Shown here: positions 51,295 to 60,828 of the stretch, one piece after another | Numbering within the stretch: position 1 is the first letter of the stretch | How the letters are laid out: each line of letters begins with the position of its first letter | Made by a program: the position numbers and the translations under genes | NCBI RefSeq assembly: GCF_000733945.1 | Contig: NZ_JPOL01000002.1 | Location: 2,605,001 to 2,669,000, forward strand | Length of the DNA stretch: 64,000 bases | DNA from: Flavimarina sp. Hel_I_48 | GTDB lineage: Bacteria > Bacteroidota > Bacteroidia > Flavobacteriales > Flavobacteriaceae | Direction: 5' to 3' | Notes under the pieces: model-generated | Told to the model about the DNA's origin: nothing | The model's input: only the letters and a program-made list of their open reading frames with translations | Database searches by the model: none

Positions 51295-52275
51295 ATGGAT
51301 TACAAAGAAAATATATTAGGAACCATTGGGAATACCCCTATGGTCAAACTCAATAAGCTTACCCAGGATTTACCCTGCCTTGTACTGGCAAAATATGAAA
51401 CGTTTAACCCTGGGAATTCCGTCAAGGATCGCATGGCGGTTAAAATGGTTGATGATGCAGAAGCTGCGGGAATTCTTAAACCCGGTGGTACGATCATAGA
51501 AGGAACTTCTGGAAACACGGGCATGGGACTTGCGCTTGTCGCAATCGTGCGTGGCTATAAAATGATCTGCGTGATGTCTGATAAGCAGAGCAAAGAAAAA
51601 ATGGACATTCTCAAAGCGGTGGGCAGCGAAGTTGTGGTATGCCCTACTGATGTTCCTGCCGAAGACCCGCGTTCTTACTATTCTGTTTCAAAACGCCTTG
51701 CGGAAGAAACGCCCAACTCCTGGTACGTAAACCAATATGACAATCCCGGTAACTGTACCGCCCATTTTCAAAGTACCGGCCCAGAAATCTGGCAGCAGAC
51801 CGATGGTAAAGTCACCCATTTTGTTGTTGGCGTAGGAACCGGTGGAACAATTTCTGGCGTGGCGAGTTATCTGAAAATGAAAAATCCAGATGTTAAAATC
51901 TGGGGTGTGGATACCTACGGTTCGGTTTTTAAAAAGTACCATGAAACCGGAATTTTTGATGAAAATGAAATTTATCCCTATACAACCGAAGGAATAGGGG
52001 AAGACATCCTGCCGAAGAATGTAAACTTTGACCTTATAGATGGTTTTACAAAAGTGACCGATAAGGATGCTGCGGTTTACACCCGCAAACTGGCGAAAGA
52101 AGAAGGAATGTTCCTGGGAAATTCCGCGGGCGCGGCAATAAAAGGCTTATTACAGCTTAAAGAACATTTTAAGAAGGATGATGTTGTGGTGATTCTCTTT
52201 CACGATCACGGAAGCCGCTATGTGGGCAAAATGTTCAATGACGAGTGGATGAAGGAAAAAGGATTTTTAGATTAA
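51295..52275 (+). CDS. PLP-dependent cysteine synthase family protein
   Basis: This 326-residue enzyme of the cysteine synthase/cystathionine beta-synthase fold has the PLP-lysine motif NPGNSVKDRMA at about residues 38-48, the substrate loop EGTSGNTG, and the phosphate-binding glycines VGTGGTISG. The segment DHGSRYVGKMFND near the end is typical of the group. Such enzymes make cysteine from O-acetylserine and sulfide, or act in transsulfuration; the exact reaction is not certain. Start chosen at MDYKENILGTIGN, downstream of an upstream TTG frame, since a good promoter lies before it. A terminator follows. Confidence 0.92.
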   Translation: MDYKENILGTIGNTPMVKLNKLTQDLPCLVLAKYETFNPGNSVKDRMAVKMVDDAEAAGILKPGGTIIEGTSGNTGMGLALVAIVRGYKMICVMSDKQSKEKMDILKAVGSEVVVCPTDVPAEDPRSYYSVSKRLAEETPNSWYVNQYDNPGNCTAHFQSTGPEIWQQTDGKVTHFVVGVGTGGTISGVASYLKMKNPDVKIWGVDTYGSVFKKYHETGIFDENEIYPYTTEGIGEDILPKNVNFDLIDGFTKVTDKDAAVYTRKLAKEEGMFLGNSAGAAIKGLLQLKEHFKKDDVVVILFHDHGSRYVGKMFNDEWMKEKGFLD

Positions 52276-52302
52276 AAAATGACTTTTTAAGGTCATTTTT
52301 TA
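52273..52302 (+). terminator. Intrinsic terminator after the cysteine synthase gene
   Basis: AAAAATGAC pairs with GTCATTTTT around an 8-nt loop; the 5' arm begins at the stop codon. Confidence 0.7.
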
Positions 52303-52347
52303 ACGATTTAGACCCATAATTAGAAGAAATCAGAATACTTGAGAAAT

Positions 52348-52379
52348 AAAAAAAGCCGCTCTAGAGCGGCTTTTTTTAT
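52348..52379. terminator. Bidirectional intrinsic terminator
   Basis: AAAGCCGCTC / GAGCGGCTTT around TA, with flanking A and T runs. It serves the minus-strand lipoprotein gene and could back up the cysteine synthase terminator. Confidence 0.9.
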
Positions 52380-52396
52380 TAAAAAGGTATGTTTTT

Positions 52397-52954
52397 CTAA
52401 CTATCTTCCTTTTTGAGGTCCATAGATTCAATCTTGAATTTTGAATTGTCTGCCTTAGCATTCTTTTTAAGACGTACCACTCCAGACGAGCTTGAAATAT
52501 TTCCATCAGCATCTGTTGCGCTGATACGTACAGGAATGGTTGCGGTAGAAACACTGTCCACCGTTTTCATCTGGGTATCTTCTTCTGTGAAAGCGACCTC
52601 GATTTTCTCATAATTAGGATTCTTTTCAGAAAAGTCAGCAAAAGTACCGTTGTTACTATCAGCATCCCACATATCATAAGCTTCACGGGGTGCTTTGCGG
52701 GTAAACGCATTATAGTAGTCATTGATAACTCCCTTGGCTTCGGTCAATGCGACCATATCTTCATTTGACAGCTTAGGATTTTCACCTTCTGGTGTCATAT
52801 CTGATTCTTCGGTAAATTCAGTATCGGCGCTATTGTCTTTAGGTGCTTCTAACCGAACAGTGTCCTCGTCCTGATTTGTTTTGCGATCTACGCAAGAGGT
52901 TGCGGTTAGTGCTAAAAGCAATAAAAAAGATGCTTGTACGGTGTATTTTCTCAT
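52397..52954 (-). CDS. Putative lipoprotein of unknown function
   Basis: This 185-residue lipoprotein has a signal ending TATSC followed by an acidic, low-complexity linker (to about residue 60). The C-terminal part (about 70-185) forms an alpha/beta domain with EAYDMWDADSNNG and VRISATDADGNIS, in the style of NTF2-like or DUF-type periplasmic domains, but I cannot assign a family. The start is placed at MRKYTVQASF, because it gives the signal peptide. It is a monocistronic gene ended by a strong terminator. Confidence 0.75.
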   Translation of the reverse strand: MRKYTVQASFLLLLALTATSCVDRKTNQDEDTVRLEAPKDNSADTEFTEESDMTPEGENPKLSNEDMVALTEAKGVINDYYNAFTRKAPREAYDMWDADSNNGTFADFSEKNPNYEKIEVAFTEEDTQMKTVDSVSTATIPVRISATDADGNISSSSGVVRLKKNAKADNSKFKIESMDLKKEDS

Positions 52955-53095
52955 GTGATAATTTTTCCTAAAAGTATGATAGTCCGTACGCATAGCTTAT
53001 TAACAAAGTGCTAAAATTAGTTTACATTTATGGTTGAAGTTGTTCAAAATAGTTGTCCGAAGGCTTAATTTTTTTAGAACCAAAGCAAACTGTAC

Positions 53096-54382
53096 ATGAA
53101 GGAAGATTTTTTACAATACCTCTGGAAGTACAAAAAGTTTGAAGCGGCACGCTTAAAAACCACAGAAGGGAAAGATGTGGCAATCGTAAGTGTGGGAATG
53201 CACAACCAGCTTGCGGGACCAGATTTTTTCAACGCCCGCATACGCATTGACGGCCAACTATGGGCCGGGAATATAGAATTGCACGTAAAAGCTTCCCAAT
53301 GGTACGGGCATGGTCATGAAAAAGACCGCAAGTATGACAATGTGATCCTGCATGTGGTCTGGGAGGATGATATCGCGGTGTATGGTGTGGGCAACGCGGT
53401 TCTGCCCACGCTACTTTTGAAGAGTTATGTCACCGAAGATTTATTGAGCAGTTATAAGAAACTATTTGATAGGACCGGCAAACGCTTTATCAACTGCGAA
53501 CAGGATTTTCACGCAGTGCCAGATCCGCTTATGCAAAATTGGCTGGAACGGCTATACTTTGAGCGACTGGAGCGCAAGGTAAAAGAAGTGGATGGTTTGC
53601 TGAAAACTTCAAAGAATGATTGGGAAGCCGCTTTGTTTTTCCTGTTGATGCGCAGCTTTGGAACTAAAATAAACGGAGCCGCATTTGCTGCTCTCGCCGG
53701 GAGCATTCCCTTTAAAATCATACGCAAATCCACTTCTGTTGAAAATGCCCTGGAGCCGCTTTTACTGGGGCAGGCCGGTCTTTTGATGGAACAATCAAAC
53801 GATATTCAGGTACTGGAGTGGAAAAAAGAATACGCGTATCTCAAACATAAATACGAACTACCACAAAATCATGGCGAACCTGTGCAGTTCTTTAAATTAC
53901 GCCCGCCCAACTTCCCCACGATAAGACTGTCGCAGGTGGCCGCTTTATATTCTGAAAAGAAAGCGTTGTTTTCAAAGCTTATGCAAGCGGAACACCTGGA
54001 TGAATATTATGAGCTGCTTTCGGTGAAGGCGTCGCCATATTGGGATATGCATTATACCTTTGGTAAAACCCATAAGGCAAGACCAAAATCCCTGAGCCGT
54101 TCTTTCATTAATATACTGCTCATTAATACCATTATTCCCCTAAAATTTGCCTATTTAAGGTCAAAAACCACCGCAGAACCCGAGAAAATCCTTGAACTTA
54201 TTGCCGCTATCCCCACGGAAAAGAACAGCATTGTAGATTCTTTTTTCAAATTGAGGAAACTTCCGGAAAATGCGCTAACGTCACAAGCGCTTTTAGAACT
54301 TAAAAATAATTATTGCGATCCCAATGCCTGTTTAAAATGTCAGGTGGGCAATTATTTGATTTCTAATCCTGATACGCTTTGA
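53096..54382 (+). CDS. DUF2851 family protein
   Basis: This 428-residue soluble protein matches DUF2851, a family found mainly in Bacteroidota and with no known function. Family-like segments are LWKYKKFEAARLKTTEGK near the N-terminus, NQLAGPDFFNARIRIDGQLWAGNIELHVKASQW (about 36-67) and the late FKLRKLPENA. A cysteine-bearing C-terminus (CDPNACLKC) could bind a metal. It is followed by pspC-like and K+ channel genes, perhaps in one transcript. Confidence 0.88.
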   Translation: MKEDFLQYLWKYKKFEAARLKTTEGKDVAIVSVGMHNQLAGPDFFNARIRIDGQLWAGNIELHVKASQWYGHGHEKDRKYDNVILHVVWEDDIAVYGVGNAVLPTLLLKSYVTEDLLSSYKKLFDRTGKRFINCEQDFHAVPDPLMQNWLERLYFERLERKVKEVDGLLKTSKNDWEAALFFLLMRSFGTKINGAAFAALAGSIPFKIIRKSTSVENALEPLLLGQAGLLMEQSNDIQVLEWKKEYAYLKHKYELPQNHGEPVQFFKLRPPNFPTIRLSQVAALYSEKKALFSKLMQAEHLDEYYELLSVKASPYWDMHYTFGKTHKARPKSLSRSFINILLINTIIPLKFAYLRSKTTAEPEKILELIAAIPTEKNSIVDSFFKLRKLPENALTSQALLELKNNYCDPNACLKCQVGNYLISNPDTL

Positions 54383-54522
54383 CTTTTTGTGAAAACAGCA
54401 AATGGTTGATTGTGAAACTTGATTCAAATAAAACGCAAGATTCCTTAATTTGCGTTTTGGCTCTTGATTTCTTCGGTTTTAAAAAGGCGCACCGCCTTGA
54501 TATTTTTAGTACTTTGCACGTA

Positions 54523-54750
54523 ATGAAACTGATTTACAAAATCCGGTATTTTTTTGAACGCAACGGCTTTTACGTATGTTCACGCCTGGCAGACCGTATG
54601 GGAATACGTACAAAAAATGTGCGTTTATCCTTCATATATCTGTCTTTTGCCACGCTGGGACTTGGTTTTGCCATATATCTTTTTATGGCATTCTGGCTTC
54701 GCATCAAGGATTTTGTTTATACAAAGCGTTCATCGGTTTTTGACTTTTAA
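54523..54750 (+). CDS. PspC domain protein
   Basis: This 75-residue membrane protein has the PspC features: a basic N-terminus ending VCSRLADRMGIRTKNVRLSF and one long hydrophobic helix (IYLSFATLGLGFAIYLFMAFWL). PspC proteins act in the phage-shock or envelope-stress response in other bacteria, usually with PspA; none is nearby here. The start MKLIYKIRYFF at 54523 is chosen over an upstream frame. It lies 2 bp from the K+ channel gene. Confidence 0.8.
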   Translation: MKLIYKIRYFFERNGFYVCSRLADRMGIRTKNVRLSFIYLSFATLGLGFAIYLFMAFWLRIKDFVYTKRSSVFDF

Positions 54751-54752
54751 TT

Positions 54753-55760
54753 ATGCTACGGTTTTTCAGTTCTAAGATATATATTGCCATTTTTCTGGTC
54801 ATCACCATGCTGACCACGGGGATTTTAGGATTTAGGATTTTTGCAGATTATACCTGGACAGATTCGGTCTATATGACCATTATCACGATAAGTACCGTGG
54901 GCTTTGGGGAAGTTGCGCCCCTTAATGAGAGCGCAAAATTATTTACCGTTTTCCTTATATTGACCAGTCTGGTGGCACTGGGTTATTCACTTTCGGTAAT
55001 AACAGAATATATAGTGAGCCGTAGCGGTTATGAACTCTTAACACATAGAAAAGTGCAGCGTAAAGTAGATAAATTAAAAAATCATGTGATCGTTGTGGGC
55101 TATGGCCGAAATGGCAAACAGGCGGTTCAGAAATTAATTACCTATAAACAGGATTTTGTTATTATCGAGATTGATGAGGATATTGCAGAGCGCTTTGGCA
55201 ATGATTTTATACCATTTATAACGGGAAATGCAAATGAAGATGAGATTCTGATTCGTGCAGGGGTAGAACGTGCACGTACGCTCATATCTGCCCTTCCCGA
55301 AGATGCCGATAACCTTTTTGTGGTTCTTTCTGCCCGGCAGATCAACAAACAGATGAAGATCATAAGCCGTGCCTCTGAAGAAACCACTTATCAAAAATTA
55401 AAGTTCGCCGGTGCAGACAACGTGATCATGCCAGATAAAATAGGCGGTGATCACATGGCTTCCCTCGTGGTAACGCCAGACCTTGTTGAGTTTATGGATA
55501 ACCTTCAGGTCTCTACGGAAGGAAGTGTCAATGTACAGGAGATACCGTATAAAGCGGTATGTCCAGATTCTAAAGATAAAACCATTCGTGAGATCGACCT
55601 GCGCAACCGTACAGGCTGCAGTATCATAGGTTATAAATCACCAGAAGGTGGTTATGTGATTAACCCTGAGGCGAGTCAGCTCGTGCAGCAAAATTCAAAA
55701 CTCATTGTAATAGGTCGTCCCGAACAGATTGAAAACCTGCACAAAGAATTTGCTATATAA
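54753..55760 (+). CDS. Potassium channel with TrkA-N/RCK regulatory domain
   Basis: This 335-residue protein has two transmembrane helices around a pore loop with the selectivity filter TVGFG at about residues 48-52, then a linker and an RCK domain starting HVIVVGYGRNGKQAVQKL (about 110), ending in a TrkA-C-like domain. This layout is that of bacterial RCK-gated K+ channels, which open on ligand or nucleotide binding. It follows pspC at 2 bp. It may regulate ion balance together with the sodium symporters downstream, but that link is speculative. Confidence 0.92.
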   Translation: MLRFFSSKIYIAIFLVITMLTTGILGFRIFADYTWTDSVYMTIITISTVGFGEVAPLNESAKLFTVFLILTSLVALGYSLSVITEYIVSRSGYELLTHRKVQRKVDKLKNHVIVVGYGRNGKQAVQKLITYKQDFVIIEIDEDIAERFGNDFIPFITGNANEDEILIRAGVERARTLISALPEDADNLFVVLSARQINKQMKIISRASEETTYQKLKFAGADNVIMPDKIGGDHMASLVVTPDLVEFMDNLQVSTEGSVNVQEIPYKAVCPDSKDKTIREIDLRNRTGCSIIGYKSPEGGYVINPEASQLVQQNSKLIVIGRPEQIENLHKEFAI

Positions 55761-55773
55761 GCGGATTAAAAAG

Positions 55774-55822
55774 TAAATCGTATTTCATAAAAGACTATTT
55801 TCGATATACCGAAAACAATACG
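55774..55822. promoter_or_regulatory. Nested dyad upstream of the first AGCS gene
   Basis: CGTATT (55779-55784) pairs with AATACG (55817-55822) and, inside, TTTTCG with CGAAAA (55798-55815). It may be an operator or an RNA hairpin in the leader of the symporter mRNA; both arms lie 26-70 bp before the ATG at 55848. Confidence 0.35.
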
Positions 55823-55847
55823 ACGTCAACCAACGATCTTATCTTTT

Positions 55848-57533
55848 ATGAAGCAATTTTCTGCCCTTATTTGTGCATTTTTGGCACCTTTTCTGAGTTT
55901 TTCGCAAAGCGAAACTATAGGTATTGATGATCAGATTGATCAGGCTTTTGCACCTATTTCAGATTTCTTTTCCCAAATTATTTTTTTTGAGGTTTTTGAC
56001 GTTCCTTTTATACTCATACTCCTGGTATTCAGTGCCGCTTTTTTTACTGTATACTTCGGGTTTCCCAATTTCCGGTATTTCTGGAGGGCTATTCAAACCG
56101 TTCGTGGAAAATATGAAGACATTGAAAATCACGGTGCCAAAGTACTCTATGGAGAAGGCGGTATTGCCCAGGGTATAGATATGAACAAGGTAGATGACTT
56201 TCACGCCCATGTGGAAGGCCTTGATGATACGCTAAATATCAATACTGATATTGTAGAAAGTATACAGGAAGAAAGCTCGGCCGGGGAAGTAAGCCATTTT
56301 CAAGCACTTGCGACCGCTGTCTCCGGTACGGTGGGGAACGGTAATATTGCTGGAGTTGCCCTGGCGATCGCTTTGGGCGGGCCTGGAGCAACATTCTGGA
56401 TGATCGTATGCGGTCTTTTAGGCATGTCAACAAAATTTGTGGAATGTACCCTGGGGGTACAATACCGCGATGTAGGACCAGATGGGACCGTTTATGGCGG
56501 TCCCATGTACTACCTTACCAAAGGACTTAAAGAACGTGGATATGCCACACTAGGTAAAATTACAGCGGTTATTTTTGCCATATTTTGTATTGGTGGATCG
56601 TTTGGTGGTGGAAATGCAGCCCAATCCAATCAGGCTACCATTGTGCTCAAAGAATTGCTAAACCTGGAAAGTGCCGGAGCCGGATTTTTTATAGGTATAG
56701 TGATTGCCGTTTTTGTTGGGGTCATTATCATAGGTGGCATTAAGCGTATAGCTTCGGTAACCGAAAAAGTAGTACCGTTTATGGCACTTTTTTATCTTGC
56801 CGCCTGTATTTATATCATTTTGGCAAATTTTAGCCTTATCGATGACGCGGTGGTGCTCATTATGGAAGAAGCATTTAAGCCCACCGCTATTGGCGTGGGA
56901 AGTGTTATTGGGGTTTTGCTTGTGGGATTCAGGCGTGCCGCATTCTCTAACGAAGCGGGTGCTGGTTCTGCATCTATTGCGCATTCTGCAGTACGTACAA
57001 AATATTCAGCAAGTGAAGGTTTGGTAGCCTTGCTGGAGCCTTTTATAGATACGGTAGTGATCTGTACCATGACAGCGCTGGTGATTATTATTTTCAATAT
57101 GCAAGGATACTTTCAATATGGAGGTGACGGTTCTGGGGCTGTGATCATTGATGGTTTGTCCTATGAAGGGGCTGGAATTACCTCAAAAGCTTTTGCCCAA
57201 TATATACCATACTCAAACGTGTTTTTGACCATTGCGGTAGTCCTATTTGCAGTTTCTACGATGATTTCCTGGTCCTATTATGGTATACAATCCTGGAAGT
57301 ATCTTTTCGGAAGGGGCAAGGTGGCAGATATTGTCTATAAAATTCTATTCCTTACATTTATAATAATAGGCGCAGCAGCAAATATGAGATCTATTTGGGC
57401 TTTTTCAGACGCGATGATTTTTGCAATGATCTTTCCCAATATGGTGGGATTATTCTTCCTTTTCCCTGTAGTTAAAAAACAACTGGAGCGTTATCTTGCC
57501 GCAATAAAATTAAAACATAACGCTATTTCATGA
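55848..57533 (+). CDS. AGCS family sodium/alanine-type symporter, first of a pair
   Basis: This 561-residue membrane protein has about eleven helices and the AGCS motif ATAVSGTVGNGNIAGVA. It starts with a signal-like segment (FLSFSQ) and carries an unusual hydrophilic insert of about 60 residues (near 95-155) between the first and second helices. AGCS proteins import alanine or glycine with Na+. The next gene is a paralogue with the insert missing and a long N-terminal extension instead. Substrate unknown. No terminator separates the two genes clearly. Confidence 0.92.
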   Translation: MKQFSALICAFLAPFLSFSQSETIGIDDQIDQAFAPISDFFSQIIFFEVFDVPFILILLVFSAAFFTVYFGFPNFRYFWRAIQTVRGKYEDIENHGAKVLYGEGGIAQGIDMNKVDDFHAHVEGLDDTLNINTDIVESIQEESSAGEVSHFQALATAVSGTVGNGNIAGVALAIALGGPGATFWMIVCGLLGMSTKFVECTLGVQYRDVGPDGTVYGGPMYYLTKGLKERGYATLGKITAVIFAIFCIGGSFGGGNAAQSNQATIVLKELLNLESAGAGFFIGIVIAVFVGVIIIGGIKRIASVTEKVVPFMALFYLAACIYIILANFSLIDDAVVLIMEEAFKPTAIGVGSVIGVLLVGFRRAAFSNEAGAGSASIAHSAVRTKYSASEGLVALLEPFIDTVVICTMTALVIIIFNMQGYFQYGGDGSGAVIIDGLSYEGAGITSKAFAQYIPYSNVFLTIAVVLFAVSTMISWSYYGIQSWKYLFGRGKVADIVYKILFLTFIIIGAAANMRSIWAFSDAMIFAMIFPNMVGLFFLFPVVKKQLERYLAAIKLKHNAIS

Positions 57534-57722
57534 GGTTTTTGAACTTCAGGTAGCGCATAAAAATGAGTGACATTTATAAAACGCTTAAGATTATTTAAAA
57601 GTTTTGTCATAAAATTTTAAGTAATTTGAGCGCTTTTTGTTTGATGAACAATTGATAGTTAGCGCTATAATTTTTATTAACTGCCCATGATGCTTGACTA
57701 TGAGAGTATATTTTAACTCGAC

Positions 57723-57730
57723 TATCTTTG
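57723..57730 (+). promoter_or_regulatory. -7 box TATCTTTG for the second AGCS gene
   Basis: Exact TAnnTTTG, 63 nt before the ATG at 57794. A possible -33 TTG (57694-57696) is 26 bp upstream, a little far. The 260-bp gap before the gene holds little else of note. Confidence 0.45.
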
Positions 57731-57793
57731 AAAAGGTCTATTTTTTTAGCATCTTGCTCTTTTGTTAAATAAAAACCAATTCAAAAAACCATC

Positions 57794-59875
57794 ATGAAGA
57801 AAATTATTTTTCTTTTTTGCATTCTTTTTTCGGCGTTATCCAGCGCTCAGGAGCTTCAGGTTTCCGCAGAAGTTTCAAATCCAAGTACTAACATAAACGA
57901 TGGTGTTGCCACAATAACGGTAAAAGGTGGTACTGCTCCTTATTCCTATAAATGGAGCGACCAGAACACACCTTTAAGTTCTAATACGGCACAATCGCTA
58001 ACAGAAGGGGTTACCCATAAAGTGGTGGTTAGTGATGCTACTGGAAACACTGTTACCGAAGAATTTAAAATAGACGCCGAGTCTATCACCGAAATTTTTA
58101 ACGGTACCATGACCCCAGCGGTTGCCGGTCTGGGATCTGTACTTTTCTGGGATCCTTTTGCTGCCAGCGGTATCTATGACCCTGTTATATATTCTGACTT
58201 AAAAATGGTAGCCATACCGGGATGGTCGTCTATAAGTGCAACGAGCTACACCCTGGCGGAGTGGCTGAAACCTGACGGAGCCAACGTGAAAGAGGGGGAT
58301 CCCATAGCCAGGATTTCCCAGAGTGATGGTACAGAGCAAACCGTTACCGCAAGTGCAAATGGAAAACTAATACATCTGGAAGAGCAGGGTGGCATGATCT
58401 ATAACCCAGAAAACCAAAAACATGTTATTGAAACCAATGCAGATGTTTTTGCGGAAATTGAATATGACGACCCTGTTGCATTAGAGTTTCCTAACGGTGA
58501 TAAGCAGACTACAAGTATTCCTTTTATTGTGGTTTGGTTGATTTTTGGTGCTGCCTTCTTTACGGTAAGAATGGGCTTTATCAACTTTAGGGGCTTTAGC
58601 CACAGTCTTGAATTGGCCAAAGGTAAATATGATGATCCTGATGCTCCTGGGAGTATAACGCATTTTCAGGCATTGGCAACTGCGGTTTCTGCAACGGTGG
58701 GTCTGGGTAATATTGCGGGGGTCGCCGTAGCCGTTTCATTGGGTGGCGCAGGTGCTACTTTCTGGATGATCGTGGCAGGCCTTTTAGGGATGTCCTCTAA
58801 ATTTGTGGAATGTACCCTGGGGGTGAAATACAGAAATATCCTTCCGGATGGTCGTGTTTTTGGTGGACCAATGAATTATCTGCGTTACGGATTAGAAAAA
58901 CGTAACATGGGAGGTCTGGGTAAAGTACTGGCAGCATTTTTTGCCGTACTGGCTATTGGAGCTTCTTTTGGAGGTGGAAATATGTTTCAGGCCAATCAAT
59001 CTTTTGAAATTCTTAGTGGTCAGTTTCCAGCTTTAGTAGGTAATGGATTCTGGTTTGGGGTTACCGTAGCCGTTTTAGTAGGTGTGGTAATCATAGGTGG
59101 TATAAACAGTATCGCAAAGGTAACAGGTAAAATTGTTCCCATCATGGCCGGCGTTTATGTGCTGGGTGCATTAACGGTTATCTTTATAAATATCGAAAAT
59201 ATTGGTCCGGCGTTTTCTGCGATCATAGACGGGGCATTTAGTCCGAGCGCACTTAAAGGTGGGATCCTGGGCGTGCTTATCGTAGGTTTTCAACGTGCGG
59301 CATTTTCTAATGAAGCTGGTGTGGGTTCTGCGGCTATTGCACACAGTGTGGCCAAAACAAACCATCCTCCTTCCGAAGGTTTTGTGGCGCTTTTAGAACC
59401 TTTTATTGATACCGTTGTTGTGTGTACACTTACAGCACTGGTTTTAATTTTTACGGGTATGCACGAGGTTACCGGTGTTGCTGGTGCAGATTTGACTTCA
59501 GATGCCTTTGGTAGTGTGATCTCCTGGTTTCCCTATGTCCTGGCTGCCGCGGTTTTCCTTTTTGCATTTTCCACGATGATTTCCTGGTCCTACTATGGTA
59601 TGCGTGCCTGGACGTACCTCTTCGGAAAAAGTAAAAAAATGGAATTGCTCTATAAGATTTTGTTCTTGTTCTTTGTAATTGTGGGAGCCTCGGTGAGCCT
59701 TGGGGCGGTACTGGACTTTTCTGATATGATGATCCTGGCCATGTCATTTCCTAATATTATAGGTCTTTATATCATGAGCGGTGAAGTGCGGAAGGATCTG
59801 CGGGAATATTTCCGTAAATTGAAGGCAAACGAACTTTTTAAGAATGATAAAGTCGTAAAAAATAAGGCCAACTAA
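57794..59875 (+). CDS. AGCS sodium/amino-acid symporter fused to SprB-like and lipoyl-like N-terminal domains
   Basis: This 693-residue protein has a signal peptide (ending LSSAQ), then a SprB/PKD-like repeat (about 20-95, GGTAPYSYKWSD). A biotinyl/lipoyl-like domain follows (about 140-200), with EWLKPDGANVKEGDPIARI and SANGKLIHL. The AGCS transporter then starts at about 245 (TAVSATVGLGNIAGVA). The lipoyl-like domain lacks the modified Lys; the hairpin reads SDGTEQ. The N-terminal domains should be periplasmic. The HhH gene follows after 8 bp. Confidence 0.9.
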   Translation: MKKIIFLFCILFSALSSAQELQVSAEVSNPSTNINDGVATITVKGGTAPYSYKWSDQNTPLSSNTAQSLTEGVTHKVVVSDATGNTVTEEFKIDAESITEIFNGTMTPAVAGLGSVLFWDPFAASGIYDPVIYSDLKMVAIPGWSSISATSYTLAEWLKPDGANVKEGDPIARISQSDGTEQTVTASANGKLIHLEEQGGMIYNPENQKHVIETNADVFAEIEYDDPVALEFPNGDKQTTSIPFIVVWLIFGAAFFTVRMGFINFRGFSHSLELAKGKYDDPDAPGSITHFQALATAVSATVGLGNIAGVAVAVSLGGAGATFWMIVAGLLGMSSKFVECTLGVKYRNILPDGRVFGGPMNYLRYGLEKRNMGGLGKVLAAFFAVLAIGASFGGGNMFQANQSFEILSGQFPALVGNGFWFGVTVAVLVGVVIIGGINSIAKVTGKIVPIMAGVYVLGALTVIFINIENIGPAFSAIIDGAFSPSALKGGILGVLIVGFQRAAFSNEAGVGSAAIAHSVAKTNHPPSEGFVALLEPFIDTVVVCTLTALVLIFTGMHEVTGVAGADLTSDAFGSVISWFPYVLAAAVFLFAFSTMISWSYYGMRAWTYLFGKSKKMELLYKILFLFFVIVGASVSLGAVLDFSDMMILAMSFPNIIGLYIMSGEVRKDLREYFRKLKANELFKNDKVVKNKAN

Positions 59876-59883
59876 ATAAACAA

Positions 59884-60753
59884 ATGAAAATTATAAAATC
59901 CCACTTCGTACTTAACAGAGAGCAACGGAGTGGGATTTTACTATTAGTACTATTGATTTGTGTCTGTCTGGCGGTAACTTATTTTCGGGATTTTAGTCAA
60001 AAAATACCTGAAAATGACCCTAAAATGGCTGTTTTTCAGGCGAAAATAGACTCCATCAAAGCACTCAAAACAGCGGATACAATACCCAAAATCTATCCCT
60101 TCAACCCTAATTTTATTTCTGATTATAAAGGATATGTGCTTGGCCTTTCCCTAAAACAAATTGATAAACTTCACCAATTTAGGGAAACCGATCAATGGAT
60201 CAATTCAACTGCAGATTTTAAGAAAGTTACCGGTGTTTCAGATTCATTATTGGCGGTAATTTCACCGTACTTCAAATTTCCGGATTGGGTTGTCAATGCC
60301 CAGGCCAAAAAACCTTTTACTGGAAACAAGAAGAAGTCCACTGCCCAGAAGAACGATATCAATACCGCTTCCGTAGAGGATTTGCTTCTGGTAAAAGAAT
60401 TGAATGAAGAGCTGGCTATACGCATTGTAAATTATAGGAAACGGCTGGGTGGTTTTCTTGAGGACAACCAGCTTTTTGATGTTTACGGACTTCCCAGTGC
60501 GGTCGTTTTTAAAATCAAAGATGAGTTTACGGTGCAAACCAGGCCAGAAATAACCCCCATAAATGTGAATGAAGCGAATGCGTCAGATCTTTCAACCATT
60601 TCCTTCATTACCTTTGATATCGCAAGGGAGATTATAAATTATAGGGAACTACACGAGGGAATCAATGACCTTGATGAACTGCTTAAAATAGAAGGTATAA
60701 ACGCTTATAAGTTAGAACGAATTAAATTATATTTGTCATCCAGCCAAAAATAG
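59884..60753 (+). CDS. Membrane-anchored helix-hairpin-helix protein (ComEA-like)
   Basis: This 289-residue protein has an N-terminal transmembrane segment (GILLLVLLICVCLAVTYF, about 17-34) and three HhH-like segments. The first lies near GLSLKQIDKLHQF, the second at DINTASVEDLLLVKELNEE (about 159), the third at INVNEANASDLSTISFITF (about 226). Such proteins bind DNA or act in DNA uptake (ComEA). Membrane location and HhH repeats support a ComEA-like role. It starts 8 bp after the symporter, so co-transcription is likely. Confidence 0.85.
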   Translation: MKIIKSHFVLNREQRSGILLLVLLICVCLAVTYFRDFSQKIPENDPKMAVFQAKIDSIKALKTADTIPKIYPFNPNFISDYKGYVLGLSLKQIDKLHQFRETDQWINSTADFKKVTGVSDSLLAVISPYFKFPDWVVNAQAKKPFTGNKKKSTAQKNDINTASVEDLLLVKELNEELAIRIVNYRKRLGGFLEDNQLFDVYGLPSAVVFKIKDEFTVQTRPEITPINVNEANASDLSTISFITFDIAREIINYRELHEGINDLDELLKIEGINAYKLERIKLYLSSSQK

Positions 60754-60828
60754 GGGCGTTTTTTTGCGAAACCCTCAAAACTAACCAGCCTATCCAAGTC
60801 GCGTTAGTACTAAAATTATAAGAATTAC

